Positions 30,995 through 43,800 of a stretch of DNA of 64,000 nucleotides are shown piece after piece. Made by a program: the position numbers and the translations under genes. The stretch comes from Anolis sagrei (lineage: Eukaryota; Chordata; Lepidosauria; Squamata; Anolidae), in contig NC_090034.1 in NCBI RefSeq assembly GCF_037176765.1, positions 23,475,375-23,539,374 of the forward strand. The letters are read 5' to 3'. Each line of letters starts with the position of its first letter. Within the stretch, counting starts at the first letter, position 1. Under the pieces are notes generated by a model. That model searched no databases and had not been told where the DNA came from. It was given only the letters and a program-made list of their open reading frames with translations.

Positions 30995-33110
30995 TATACC
31001 CTGCCTTTCTCCTCATAGGGACTCAAGATGCCTAACAATCCACATTAAACAAGTTTTAAAAGTGCAGTACAAAAATTAAAAAGCAATTAAATAGTAACAG
31101 TGTGGTAAAAACAGAATTAAAATACAGTAAAATACATAAAAATGGCCTTTAAAACTCGTATCTCCCACTTAGGGAATGATGAGGGCAGGCTGCTGGGGTT
31201 TGAGTGCTTGAGGCTTTGGGGTTGCCTTTAATATTTTTATGTTTAATGTTTTTTATATTTTAATGCATTTACATGATTTCAATTTGCACTGTGTCGTATT
31301 TATTGAGTCCCTAATATCAGGAGAAAAGCAGGATAAATATAAAAGCCTCCCACTTGAGAATCTCTTTATTCACAAAACGGGGTCCATTAGCATGGCGATG
31401 GACTTCCCTAAATCCTCCAACTGATTCTTTTACACTTGTAAAAAATTAAACTCTTCTGCCCCTGCTTTCCTTTTGTAATTTAATCCCATCTACCAAACTT
31501 ATTATTTGATTAAGTTTTGTTGTGTTTTAATTCATTTTAGTTAACTATCACAAGAGTTTTAGGACAGTGATTAGTGTCTATTTGTCTATGTATTTTTTTA
31601 TTTTTTTGTCTTTTATTGTTGATACGTTCAGGGAAGTAGTAAATAAGCTGATATGTCTATAAAGTAAAATAAATAAGTAACTATATGAATTTTGGTTGTT
31701 TGTGATGCAGGAGAGATCTTGAGTGTGTTGGTGCCCCACCTCGCAGACCGTACGCAGTCCGACTGCATCTGGCAGAGAATGTCCTGGCGCTTGGTCGAAA
31801 GTGTGCCAGACCGCTGGATGGAAGCTGTCGTTTGTGGCTTTGTTCAGTTAGCAGGCGGGTAAGAATGGATGGTGGGATTTTAATATAGAATGGAATGTTT
31901 TAAATTTTTTAATATGCTTTAATTTTAATTTTTGGAATCGTGTTTTTAAGGCATTGAATAATTGCCTCTATGTAAGCCGCATTAAGTCCCCTTCGGGGTA
32001 GTGAAAGGTGGGGTATAAATAGTGTAAATAAATAAGAATAAAATAAGAAGATGTCAAGATATTGTGTGATGGAGATATGGAGAGTAATCATTTGTTGCCT
32101 CTTTGGTGATAGTTTTGTAAGGGGTTGGGATTTAGTACTACCAGCTGCAGTAAATTTTGGCAGCCAAAAGGTTGATAGCTCAAAGCCTGGGTCAGGCTCC
32201 TAGCCTTTACCCCAGCTTCTGCCTACCTAACAGTTCGAAAGCAAAATGTGAGTAGGTAAATAGGTACTGCTTTTAAAAAGCGGGGAGGTATATAAGGCAC
32301 CCATAAGAAAATGACAGCAAGATGCCGTTGATTCAGTCAAGGAGGAAGTTTACGAACAAAGGTCTTCAGCAGGGAGATGGAGCAACAGCTGGAACCAAGC
32401 ACAAGCCTCCAAGATGCCAAAGATGGGAAAAGCCTATTTATACCTCTATTAATGTACAATTCTCTGTCTTGTCAATGTATAAATGGCATTGAATATTTGC
32501 TGTATATGTGTTCTGTGATCCGCCCCGAGTCTCCTTCAGGGTGAGAAGGGCAGAATATAAATACTGTAAATAAATGAATAGTTAAGTTGAGATGTTATCT
32601 TCACCTCCCTTTCTGGGTGTGAACTGACATCATTTTGTACTTCTATTGTGACGACCCTCCTGGTTTCTGAATAAGCTTGTCACCAAATCACCTTCTGATG
32701 TATATCGGTGCTGATGAGAAAGTGAAAAGCTGAAGTCATATTGTTGTCTGCATTAATGACTAGGTCTGCCGCGTTGGTTCGGCTGCTGGGGAACTTGGTT
32801 CTCAAGAGCAAGAAGGCGCAATTTGTGATGACCCAGAAACTGCTGTTCTTCCAGTACAACTACCCAGTGCGTATTCTAGGGGTCAATGGGAGAGGATCAT
32901 GAGCAAGGATGTGACTGAGATCTGGATTTCCTTCTTAATTTTTTAATTTTTTTAATTGGATTGTATAAGTAGAGTATAATTTGTTGCCATTATATTATAG
33001 AAGTGTGAAAGAAACAAAATCAACCAATACCCTTCTGGTACAGCTCAGTTTCTACTCCTTTCTAATTCCGTGTTCATCTCCTAATACCTATCACATGATG
33101 ATGATGATGA

Positions 33111-33141
<31 letters not shown>

Positions 33142-36100
33142 CATTTGATACACAACAAAATTGGTACACAGCAAACAAGATCACACGACGGAAACTTTCC
33201 AAGTGTCTAGAACTGTGTGATGTATCGGCGAATAACTCATGCAGATCCCAGTAGGGTGGCCTTTTGCAGCTGACAGATGGTAATTTTGTCAGCGTCGATT
33301 GTTTTTAAGTGCAGGCCAAGGTCTTTACGCACTGCACCAGTGTGCTGATCGCCACTGGGACCGCCTTTACTGGCTTATGCTAGTCAATTATTATTATTAT
33401 TATTATTAGTAGTAGTAGTAGTAGTAGTAGTAGAAGTGTTACAGCCCCCACCACCCCATGAGAACAGTTGGGATTCAATTTCAGTTTTTATTCTATTTAT
33501 TGGATCATGGAGATAGTCTGATTTTGTTCCTTGTATTTTTTTCTTCTCTTCGCTTTTGCTATCAGTTCTTTCCATTTCGAGACCCAGTTCTCCCCATAGG
33601 ATATTCATTTATATATTTATTTATTTTTCCTTTCAATCATATAATCCTGGAGCATATAGTCTGCTAAATATTCGTACCATTTTTTTATTTCCCATTTTTT
33701 TTACTTTTCCACCCCAGCGCAAGTGTTGCTTGTGCCGCTCCTATTATATATTTTATAATACTTGCCCAATCTATATTACAACCCTTTCCTTCCATTTTCA
33801 TGGTAAAAAACAAGTTTTTTAAAAAAATTCTGCTCTATTTTAGCCCAGATATTTCTTCCATTTCATCCTTTCTTTTCCTATAAAACTTTTATACCTTGTC
33901 ACAGTCCCATCACATGTGTGTAAAGGTTCCTGTTTTACCATATTTATGCCAACATATTTTTGTTGATTTGCTGTGAGTTTTGCAGGCTGTATGACCATGT
34001 TCCAGAAGCATTCTCTCCTGACGTTTCACCCACATCTATAGCAGGCATAGATGTGGGTGAAACATCAGGAGAGAATGCTTCTGGAACATGGCCATACAGC
34101 CTGCAAAACTCACAGCAACCCAGTGATTCCAGGAATGAAACCCTTCGACAACACATAATTATTATTGTGCTTTTGGTTATATGGGCTAATTAGTAAGGGG
34201 TTGTATGCCATTTTGTCAGCATTTTCCATTGTATTTCCTTCATCCTTAGATGTTTATGTTTTTAATTGAATTGATCCACAAAGCAGTGTCCTTCTGATTA
34301 CTATTTACTTCCTCTTTCCATACTTCAAACAGTGTATGTTTCAAATCGTATTATTTTTCTACTAATTTATCTATATATATAAAAATGCTCTGTGCATAAT
34401 GAGTTCCTTAAAAACAAAAGAACCAATGAACGAAATCACGCCAAATTTGGCAACAAAATGTCTCACAACACAAGGAGTGACCATCACTCAAAAAATTAGG
34501 ATTTTGTCATTTGGGAGTTGTAGTTGCTGGAATTTATCGTTCACCTACAATCAAAGAGCATTCTGAACTCCATCAATGAGGGAATTGAATCAAACTTGGC
34601 ACAAGAACTCCCATGACCCACAGACTACACTAGAAGGGTTTGGTGGGCACTGACCTTGAGTTTTGGAGTTGTAGTTCACCTACATCCAGAGAGCACTGTG
34701 GACTCAAACAATGATGGATCTGGACAAAACTTGGCACAAGCACTCAATACGCCCAAATATGAATACAGATGGAGTTTGGGGGAAATAGAATCTTCACATT
34801 TGAGAGTTGTAGTTACCGGGATTTATAGTTCACCTACAATCAAAGACCATTCTGAACCCCACAAACGACAGAATCAGGGCAAACTTCCCACACAGAACCC
34901 ATCATAACAGCAGAAAATACTTTAGGCCATCCAATCCAACTCCCTTCATCAGGGCAAGAAAACATAATCAAAGTCCTCCTGACAAAGAGCCATCCAGCCA
35001 TAGATATAGATAGATAGAGAGAGAGATGATTCACGCACACAGAGAGATAGTATCACAGATTTGAAAGGGACCCCTAAAGAAGGACAATTATATGTTGCCT
35101 GTTCCAGAGTAGGCAAACCAGACAATCTCCACATCAACACTGACCCATAAGCAACAAGGAATACTGTTTACCCACAAGCATAAAGGAATTACATATATTA
35201 GAAACCATTACTTTATTTTCCAGATCATCAGACTGGGCCACAGCAACGCGTGGCAGGGGACAGCTAGTTATATATATGGATCTTGCTTGGAAATTAAAAA
35301 TCCAAGGTCTCCCAATACCTCAGCAGTGAAGTGTATATTAAGACCTCTGGTTGTGATCAAGTCTGCTGTTATGCAATAACATTCTAGTGGTTGACTCCCT
35401 CTGTGCATGAGTATGTGTCTGTATGTCTGCACATTCTAGTGTATGCCAAACTATTATATGCTGTGGTTTTGTTACAGACGGCGGTGTTGCAGACACTCCT
35501 TGGATACTTGGCCCTGGAAAGCATGCGGCGTCCTTTACTAATCAAGGTAAGTGGGCAAAGGCTAAACCAAATAAACCAGAGGCTGGCTGATATGTAATAA
35601 ACACATAATCATGAAGAACAGAGAATCATCTCGAGCTCTGAGGATTACCTGGGAATGAATCCCACTGGAGCTTTGCAGCACACCAAAATAACTTGGAGCT
35701 ACCCTGGACCGTGCTTTGGCTTAAATATCAAGCAAAAAATGGGTGCTAGAAATAACATCATATGAAAGCTGACTGGCACAACCTGGGGATCACAACCAGA
35801 CACAGTGAAGACATCTGCCCTTGAACTTTGCTACTGAATACCCATGCCTAGTGTGGAATACATCGCACCATGTTAAACAGTGGATGTGGTTCTTAACAAG
35901 ACATGCCACATTATCACAGGATGCCTACACCCAACACTACTGGAGAAATTATACTGTTTAGCCTGTATTGCACCACCTGACATCCGTCAGGAAGTAGTGG
36001 CCAGTAATGAAAGGACCAAGACATTGATTATGATTCTCTGCACATTGCACTCACCCTGAAATCCGACATACCACCTGTCACACCAGCACTTTTTTAATCT

Positions 36101-36290
36101 GTACCCATTACTTGGCCCGGCCCTAGTTTTTATTGTGTTATGGTGTACTGTTTTGTTGTTTTATTGTTTCGCTTTAATGTTTTTGATTTCGCTTTTGGTT
36201 GTATTTGTTATGTTATTGTTTGTTGAGGCCTTGGCCTTTGTAAGCCGCATCAAGTCCTTCGGGAGATGCTAGCGGGGTACAAATAAAGTT

Positions 36291-36329
<39 letters not shown>

Positions 36330-37635
36330 CTCTGGCCCATCTCTGTTCAGATATCAGTCAGCAATCCCATGCCTTAAATCAATAAATAGCTTCCTAAGAT
36401 CTACAGAGACACTTGCAGGAACACCTCAGCAAGTGAGAGCCCAAAAGTGGCAGACTAAAACCCGGAGCCTCAATCAGTGGCTGAGACTGGATGAGAGGCT
36501 CCCTCCTGGGTGACTTGGAAGGCGCTAAACAGACTACGGTCTGTCACCACGAGATTCAGAGCTAACCTTAAGAAATGGGGCCTCAAAATGGGAGTCCACG
36601 ACATGCGAGTGTGGAAAAGACTACAATGCAACCTAAACCTTGCCACATGCAAAATGGAGGACCTTCTCACAGCAATACCAGAGGCACTCCAAGTGGCCAG
36701 CTTCTGGTCAAAGGAAGTCTAGTGTAATGCCAAGTTTTAAACTTTGTTTTTTTTAATACATTATAACTGTACCCTCAATTTGCTTCTGACATGATAAATA
36801 AATAATCATGAAATTAAGATGAAAGAGAAGCTAATCTCACTGACTTTACTCGATGTTGTTGATTCTCAATCTGTGGTTCACTTTTAACACTCTAGGTTAG
36901 GGATTGACAGATTTTGAATGGCTTACATTCACATAGGGCCCCTGGTGGCACATTGGGTTAAACTGCTGAGCTGCTGAACTTGCTGACCGAAAGGTTGGTG
37001 GTTCGAATCCGGGGAGTGGGTTGAGCTCCCACTGTTAGGCCCAGTTTCTGCCAACCTAGCAGTTCGAAAACATGCAAATGTGAGCAGCTCAATGTGTACC
37101 GCTTCTGCGGGAAGTTAACGGTGCTCCATGCAGTCATGCTGGCCATATGACCTTAGAGGTGTCTATGGACAATGCTGGTTCTTTGGCTTAGAAATGGAGA
37201 TGAGCATCACCCCCCCCCCCCCCCCGGGTTGGACATGGCTAGACTTAATGTCAAAGGAAAACCTTTACATTCACATGCCTACTTTTTTACTCTTTATTTT
37301 CCTAGAAACAAGAATGTCAATGGTTTGTTGAACCCACTGCTTTCTGTCCTATGTAGGTGTTTAAAGAGTTGCTCGAGGTCTGGGGAAGCAGCAGTGCTAT
37401 GAAGCACTCCACTGTGGAGCAGCGGCTGTACATCAGCAAAGCGATATTGATCTGCCTCTCTCACTTGAAAGAGGAAGAAATAATAAGCAACAGGCAAGGT
37501 AAGAAAGGCTGAATTGGTTTCTTGCCGTTGGCCCTTAGTTCTTTCATTACCATGGCAAAATTCCGCTGTTTATTTGGACTTGATACAATGGGTGAGTAGT
37601 AGCTGAGAGCTGCAACACCAAACTCTCACATACTC

Positions 37636-37667
<32 letters not shown>

Positions 37668-37757
37668 TGACACAAAACCACAGTATGTCACAGCAAATGA
37701 GATCTATATGCTGGATTTCGTACCACAGAATCACAAGTCGAACACTTCCAAAGCGTC

Positions 37758-37802
<45 letters not shown>

Positions 37803-40800
37803 ACTTTATTTGTACCCCGCTAGCATCTCCCGAAGGACTCGATGCGGCTTACAAAGGCCAAGGCCTCAACACAACAGCAGTAAACAACAACAATACAAAA
37901 GAAAGCAAATTAAAAACATAAGCAATAACAAAACATTACACTATTACACAATAAAAACCATGGCCGGGCCAATGATGGGTACAGGTTAAGAAGTGCTGGG
38001 TGTGACATAGGAGTTTGCTGGGTGTATTGGAGTTCTGGGCAAGTGCCATGTGCAGAGAGTCTAGTAAAGTGCTTCTCGGACAAAGTGCTGGGTTATCCTA
38101 TTCTGGAAAGGCACGTCGGAATAGCCAGGTCTTCAAGTTCTTCCTAAAGACTGCCAACGTGGGAGCTAGTCTAATGTCTTTGAGGAGGTCGTTCCAAAGT
38201 CGGGGGCAACCACAGAAAAGGCCCTGTCCCTCGTCCCCACCAAACGCACCTGCGACGCAGGTGGGATCGCAAGCAGGGCCTCTCCAGATGACCGAAGGGA
38301 GCGCGTGGGTACATAAGCGGAGATGCGGTCACGGAGGTAGGCAGGTCCCAAACCGTTTAGGGCTTTGTAGGTAAGCACCTGCACCTTGAATTGGGTTCGG
38401 TAGGTAAACGGCAGCCAATGAAGCTCCTTAAACAGGAGGGTTGACCTCTCTCTGTAAGGAGCACCAGTTAACATCCTGGCTGCCGCCCGTTGAACCAGTT
38501 GGAGTTTCCGAGCCGTTTTCAAGGGCAGCCCCACGTAGAGCGCATTACAGTAATCCAATCTGGAGGTGACTAAGGCATGGACCACCCCGGCCAAATCAGC
38601 CTTTGCGAGGTACGGTCGCAGCTGGCGCACAAGTCTTAATTGTGCGAAAGCCCTCCCGGACACCGCTGACGCCTGAGCATCAAGCGTAAGTGATGAATCC
38701 AGAAGAACTCCCAAGCTGCGGACCTGAGACTTCAGGGGGAGTGCAACCCCATCCAGCTCAAGTTGCCACCCTATACCCCGATCCGGTTTACGATTGACCA
38801 GGAAGACCTCTGTCTTGTCGGGATTGATCTTCAGCTTGTTCTTCCTCATCCAGATAGCCACAGCGGCCAGGCACCCGTTCAGCACTCAAGGGGCCTCCTT
38901 GGAATTAGGTGGAAAGGAGTAATAGAGTTGTGTGTCATCTGCATAGAGATGGCACCTAACTCCAAAACCCCGGATGACCTCTCCCAGCGGTTTCATGTAG
39001 ATGTTAAAAAGCATGGGAGACAGAATAGAGCCTTGCGGGACCCCACAGGTCAAAGGCCAGGGGTCCGAGCAGGCATCTCCCAGCTTCACCATCTGGGATC
39101 GGCCCTCCAGGAAGGACTGGAGCCATATCTCTACTCCTATATTAATCCTACTCAAACAACAGCTCACATCACCCCACAGTCACCCAAGCTCACTCACATT
39201 CAACTTACTTCTCTCTCATCCACACCTCCAACATTCACAACTCCACACCCACTCCCCTTACTTCCGTGATTCTCTAACCCACGCACACACCCACACGCTT
39301 CCACACCATAACCACATACATAAATCATATACAACCTTCCAATGCAATCACATTTCTATCTCAACAATCAGGCTCGTAGACTCTCTTGGGCACTTCATAC
39401 AAATCACCTATCTAACCCTGTCCTATGCAATCTAACTCCTATGTATATTCTCCTATATAGTCTTTATCTCCCAACACAACCAGCACAACACAACATACAA
39501 CATACAGCTGACTATATCTACTACACTCGCTAATCAAAAGAGGGAAAAGTAAAACAAAAATAGAAAATAGAAAAGAGATAGGGCAAGATGGCACTATGCA
39601 AGAGGGGATTGTTGACACCACGCTGTGGGCAGGTCTTCACTCTCCTTCCAGTCTAGGACTGTGTGATGTATTTTCGAATGATGCGCGCAGATCCAAGTAA
39701 GGTGGCCTTTTGCAGTTGACAGATCGTGATTTTGTAAATGTTTATTGTTTCCAAATGCTGGCTGAGATCTTTTGGCACGGCACCCAGTGTGCCGATTACC
39801 ACTGGGACCACCTGTACTGGTTTATGCCAGAGCCTCTGCAGTTCAATTTTGAGGTCTTGATAGTGGCTGAGTTTTTCCTGTTGTTTTTCCTCAATGCGAC
39901 TGTCACCTGGTATGGTGACATCAATAATCCAGACTTTTTTCTTTTCCACAATCGTAATGTCTGGCGTATTGTGTTCCAAAACTTTGTCAGTCTGGATTCA
40001 AAAATTCCACAGTATTTTTGCGTGTTCATTTTCCACAACCTTTGCAGGTTTATGATCTCACCAGTTCTTTACTGCTGGTAGGTGGTACTTGTGACATAAG
40101 TTCCAGTGAATCATCTGGGCCACAGAGTTGTGCCTTTGTTTGTAGTCCATCTACGCGATTTTCTTGCAGCAGCTGAGGAGATGGTCCATGGTTTCATCCA
40201 CTTCCTTGCACAGTCTGCATTTTGGGTCATCCGATGATTTTTCAATCCTGGCCTTAATGGCATTGGTTCTGATGGCTTGCTCCTGGGCTGCAAGAATCAG
40301 GCCTTCTGTCTCCTCCTTCAGGGTTCCATTCATGAGCCATAACTAGGTCTTCTCCTTGTCAACTTTTCCTTCAATTTTGTCAAGGAACTGCCCATGCAAT
40401 GCTTTATTGTGCCAGCTGTCAGCTCTGGTTTGAAGTTCAGTTTTCTTGTACTGGCTCTTTGTCTGCTGTGCTTTGAGAAGTTTCCAATTATTGAATGCAA
40501 TTCAAAACTAGGTTCTTGGCATTCCTTGACATATTCTGCCAGGGCGTGTTCTTCTTCTTTGACTGCTTGTTTGAGTAGTAAGAGTCCTCTGCCACCAGAC
40601 TTTCTAGGCAGATAGAGCTGGTCAACATTACTGCGAGGATGTAGTGAATTATGAATGGTCATGAGTTTTCTTGTTTTTCTGTCCAAATTGTCCAGTTCTG
40701 CCTGTGTCCAGTTTATGATGCCAGCAGTGTATCTTATGACATTGTGATTATGATTATTATTGCATGATAGCTCCAAGCATTTGGGGGGTTTCAGTCCAAA

Positions 40801-43800
40801 ATGCAGCACTAGTCCCAGGCTCTTGCATCTGTGCCTATGCTGTGTGGTCCCATCAGTGAGAAATTGCTGAATATGTGAGCTTCGTTGTTCTCCCATCGCA
40901 TGATCAATCCTTTGCATGTGGAGGCTTGATCATGTGGAAAGTAATTGTTGTTGAAAATGGCAGGAAATATATTTTTATTTCTGATGCCGAGGCAAAACTA
41001 TCTGGTTGTGTTTCAGCTTCATAAAATGTCTGACCAAACCAAGTAACTGTCATAGAAGTACTTTTGAAACTTGAATATATCGTAGTTGTATTGACGTAGG
41101 GCTGTGCTGTGTGGGTTCTGCACAAAGCATAGGAAAGTTAGGAGCCTCCGTGGCGCAATGGGTTAAACCCTTGTGCCAGCAGGACTGAAGGTTGGAGGTT
41201 TGAATCTGGGAAGAGCATGGATGAGCTCCCGCTGTCAGCTTCAGCTCCTCATACAGGGACATGAGAGAAGCCTCCCACAAGGATAGTAAAACATCAAAGC
41301 ATCCGGGCGTCCCCTGGGCAATGTCTTTGCAGACGGCCAATTCTCTCACACCAGAAGCGACTTGCAGTTTCTCAAGTCGCTCCTGACACACAAAAAAATA
41401 GGAAAGTTACTTTTAAGACATCAAGAATGTTTGGTGGGAAAATTCTGAGGGGTTGTAGTTCAAAATATTAACTTTTATAAGCTCTGATTTTATGTTATTC
41501 CAGTTACAGCAGGCATGGGCAAACTTCAGTCCTCCAGGTGTTTTGGACTCCAACTCCCACAATTCCTAACAGCTTGCCGGCTATTAGGAATTGTGCGAGT
41601 TGTAGTCCAAAACACCTGGAGGGTTGAAGTTTGCCCATGCCTGACTTTGAGGCATAGAATTTGCGTATTTCATCTGGCTAATTCATTGTAAGTGGCTGCG
41701 TTTTGTGCTGAACTTGTTGGATTGCCTTCTTTCTTCCCAGAACTACTCACAAGCTTCATGGAAGGGATGAAATGTCATCTGGACAGCAATTCACCCCGAA
41801 TCCGCTTGATGGGAATGGTTGTGGCAGAATGCCTTAGCGAGAAGATTACACCTGAAGGCCCTGCCTTGAAATTCCAGGTAAGCTGACAGAGGGAAGGCTT
41901 TCTCTGTCATGAAAAAGGCTTTCTCTGTTATGAAAAAAAACAAATATTCAAGGTATTTTAGCTGCCTTATCCCAACTTTCAAGACTGGGGAGGGAAAGAT
42001 AGATAATGTCTGTATTTCTTTGGTTGGGATGTAGGCTGTTACTTTGCTAATTTCCCTAGCTAATATTGACTTTCTTTTTTTTTTAATTAGTATGAAGAAG
42101 ATGATGAAATCAAAGAACTAAAATCGTTGGTGACAGAAAAACCTGATGAAACAACTGTCAGTGATGCACCAAGTATCAAGTAAGCCTTTGTTTGTCTTGC
42201 AGATTTTTTGAGGCAACACAGAAAGCACAGGTAGTTTTTGCTTTACTGGGTTGTGTGAGTTTTCTGGGCTGTATGGCCATGTTCCAGTAGCATTCTCTCC
42301 TGACGTTTCACCCACATCTATGACAGGCATCATAAACGTAAAGTTTGTTACGTTGGGCAAGTTTGCTCTAGATGCATCATTGGTGGTGTCCAGTGTGCTC
42401 TTTCACTGTAGGGTACACTACAACTCCCACCACAGTGAGTCAGTCCCCTCAAATCCCTCAAGGAGGTTGAGATCGTCATGGGGGTCCTGTGTGCCAAATT
42501 TGGTTCAGGCCCATCATTGGTGGAGGTCACAGTTTTTCTGGTTGTGGGCAAACTCCAACTACCCAGAAAGTAAGGCCAGTTCCCCCCAAATCCCTCCAGT
42601 AATCAAATTTCGGCATTCCGGGTATGTGTGCCAAGTTTGGCCCAGAGCCATCAGTGTTTGCGTTCACAGTGCTCTCCGGATGTAGGTGAACTACAACTCT
42701 CCCAAATCAAGGTGAAATTCATCCAAAGACCTTCAGTATTTTTTGCTGGTCATGGAGGCTCTGTGTGCCAAGTTTGATCCAATTCCATCTTCGGTGGAGT
42801 TCAGAGTGCTCATTGATTGCAGATGAACTATACATCTCAGTACCTACAACTCCAAAATGTCCAGGCCAATTCCCCTCAAAACTTACCCATGGTCAAATTT
42901 GGGCATATCGGGTATACATGCCAAGTTTGGCCCAGATCGATCATTGTTTGGATTCATAGTGCCCTCTGGATGTATCTGAACTACAACTCCTATAAATCCC
43001 TCCAAAGACCTACAATAATTTTTGTTGGTCATGAGGTTTCTGTGTGCCAAATTAATCCCAGGTCTATCATTGGTGGAGTTCAGAGTGCTCTCAGATTGCA
43101 GGTGAACTATACATCCCAGTACCCACAACTCTTATAAATCATGGTGAATTCTCCCCAATCCTCTCTAGTATGTTCAGTTGCTGTTCAATTCCTCTGTTTA
43201 CTGTGTGCCATAGAAAAGAACAGGAAAGGTTAAGGAAGAGGCAGTGGGGGCGGGGTCATGCAAATTCCACACCAATTGAGAGAGTAAGAAACATTGGGAT
43301 GTCTGTGGTGGAGGAACACATGAAATCTAGGATGAAATTGTCCCTGTATGAAAGACTTCACTTGGGTGGTGGGCAGTATGGTGCTTGTGGAGGGCATTGG
43401 CAGGGCTCTTGGACATGTTCATGGCGCTCACTATAACCTGCAATGTCATTGGAGGGAGGGCCATTGGTGTCTCCTGAGTAGTGGGAGCTCTAACTGTGAA
43501 GGCATGGGCTTGTCTGTAGACACACATATATGTATTTTCACTCTTATTATGTGTATAGATTAAGCAAGAAGCGCTTTGGATATAGACAACCACACTATGA
43601 TTAGGCAAAAGCATCCTCATATAACAAGTCGAGGATCTTTGATTTAAGTGGCATGCTGTGTTAAATATGAAAAACATGGATCCCGCTTTCCAGCCCAAGA
43701 GAGCGCTAGATTGTTCTTCAAAGTGACAATACCACTTTTGAAAGTTATAGAAACTTCTCTTTGGGGGCTGCTGTAGGAACGGTATCTCAGCCGCAGGTCC

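Larger units (their letters stand above)
37665..40920 (-). mobile_element. R4-like LINE, split by an L2 insertion
   Basis: Antisense R4/Dong-type LINE: 3' end at 37665-37757 and body at 39652-40920. Minus-strand frames include [81 protein letters not shown]. Several frame breaks and a missing 5' half make it inactive. Upstream RT is absent. Confidence 0.8.

Noticed and set aside
43170-43436. 88-codon ORF before TELO2 exon 10
   Set aside because: No similarity to TELO2 and no suitable splice sites in frame; intron sequence.
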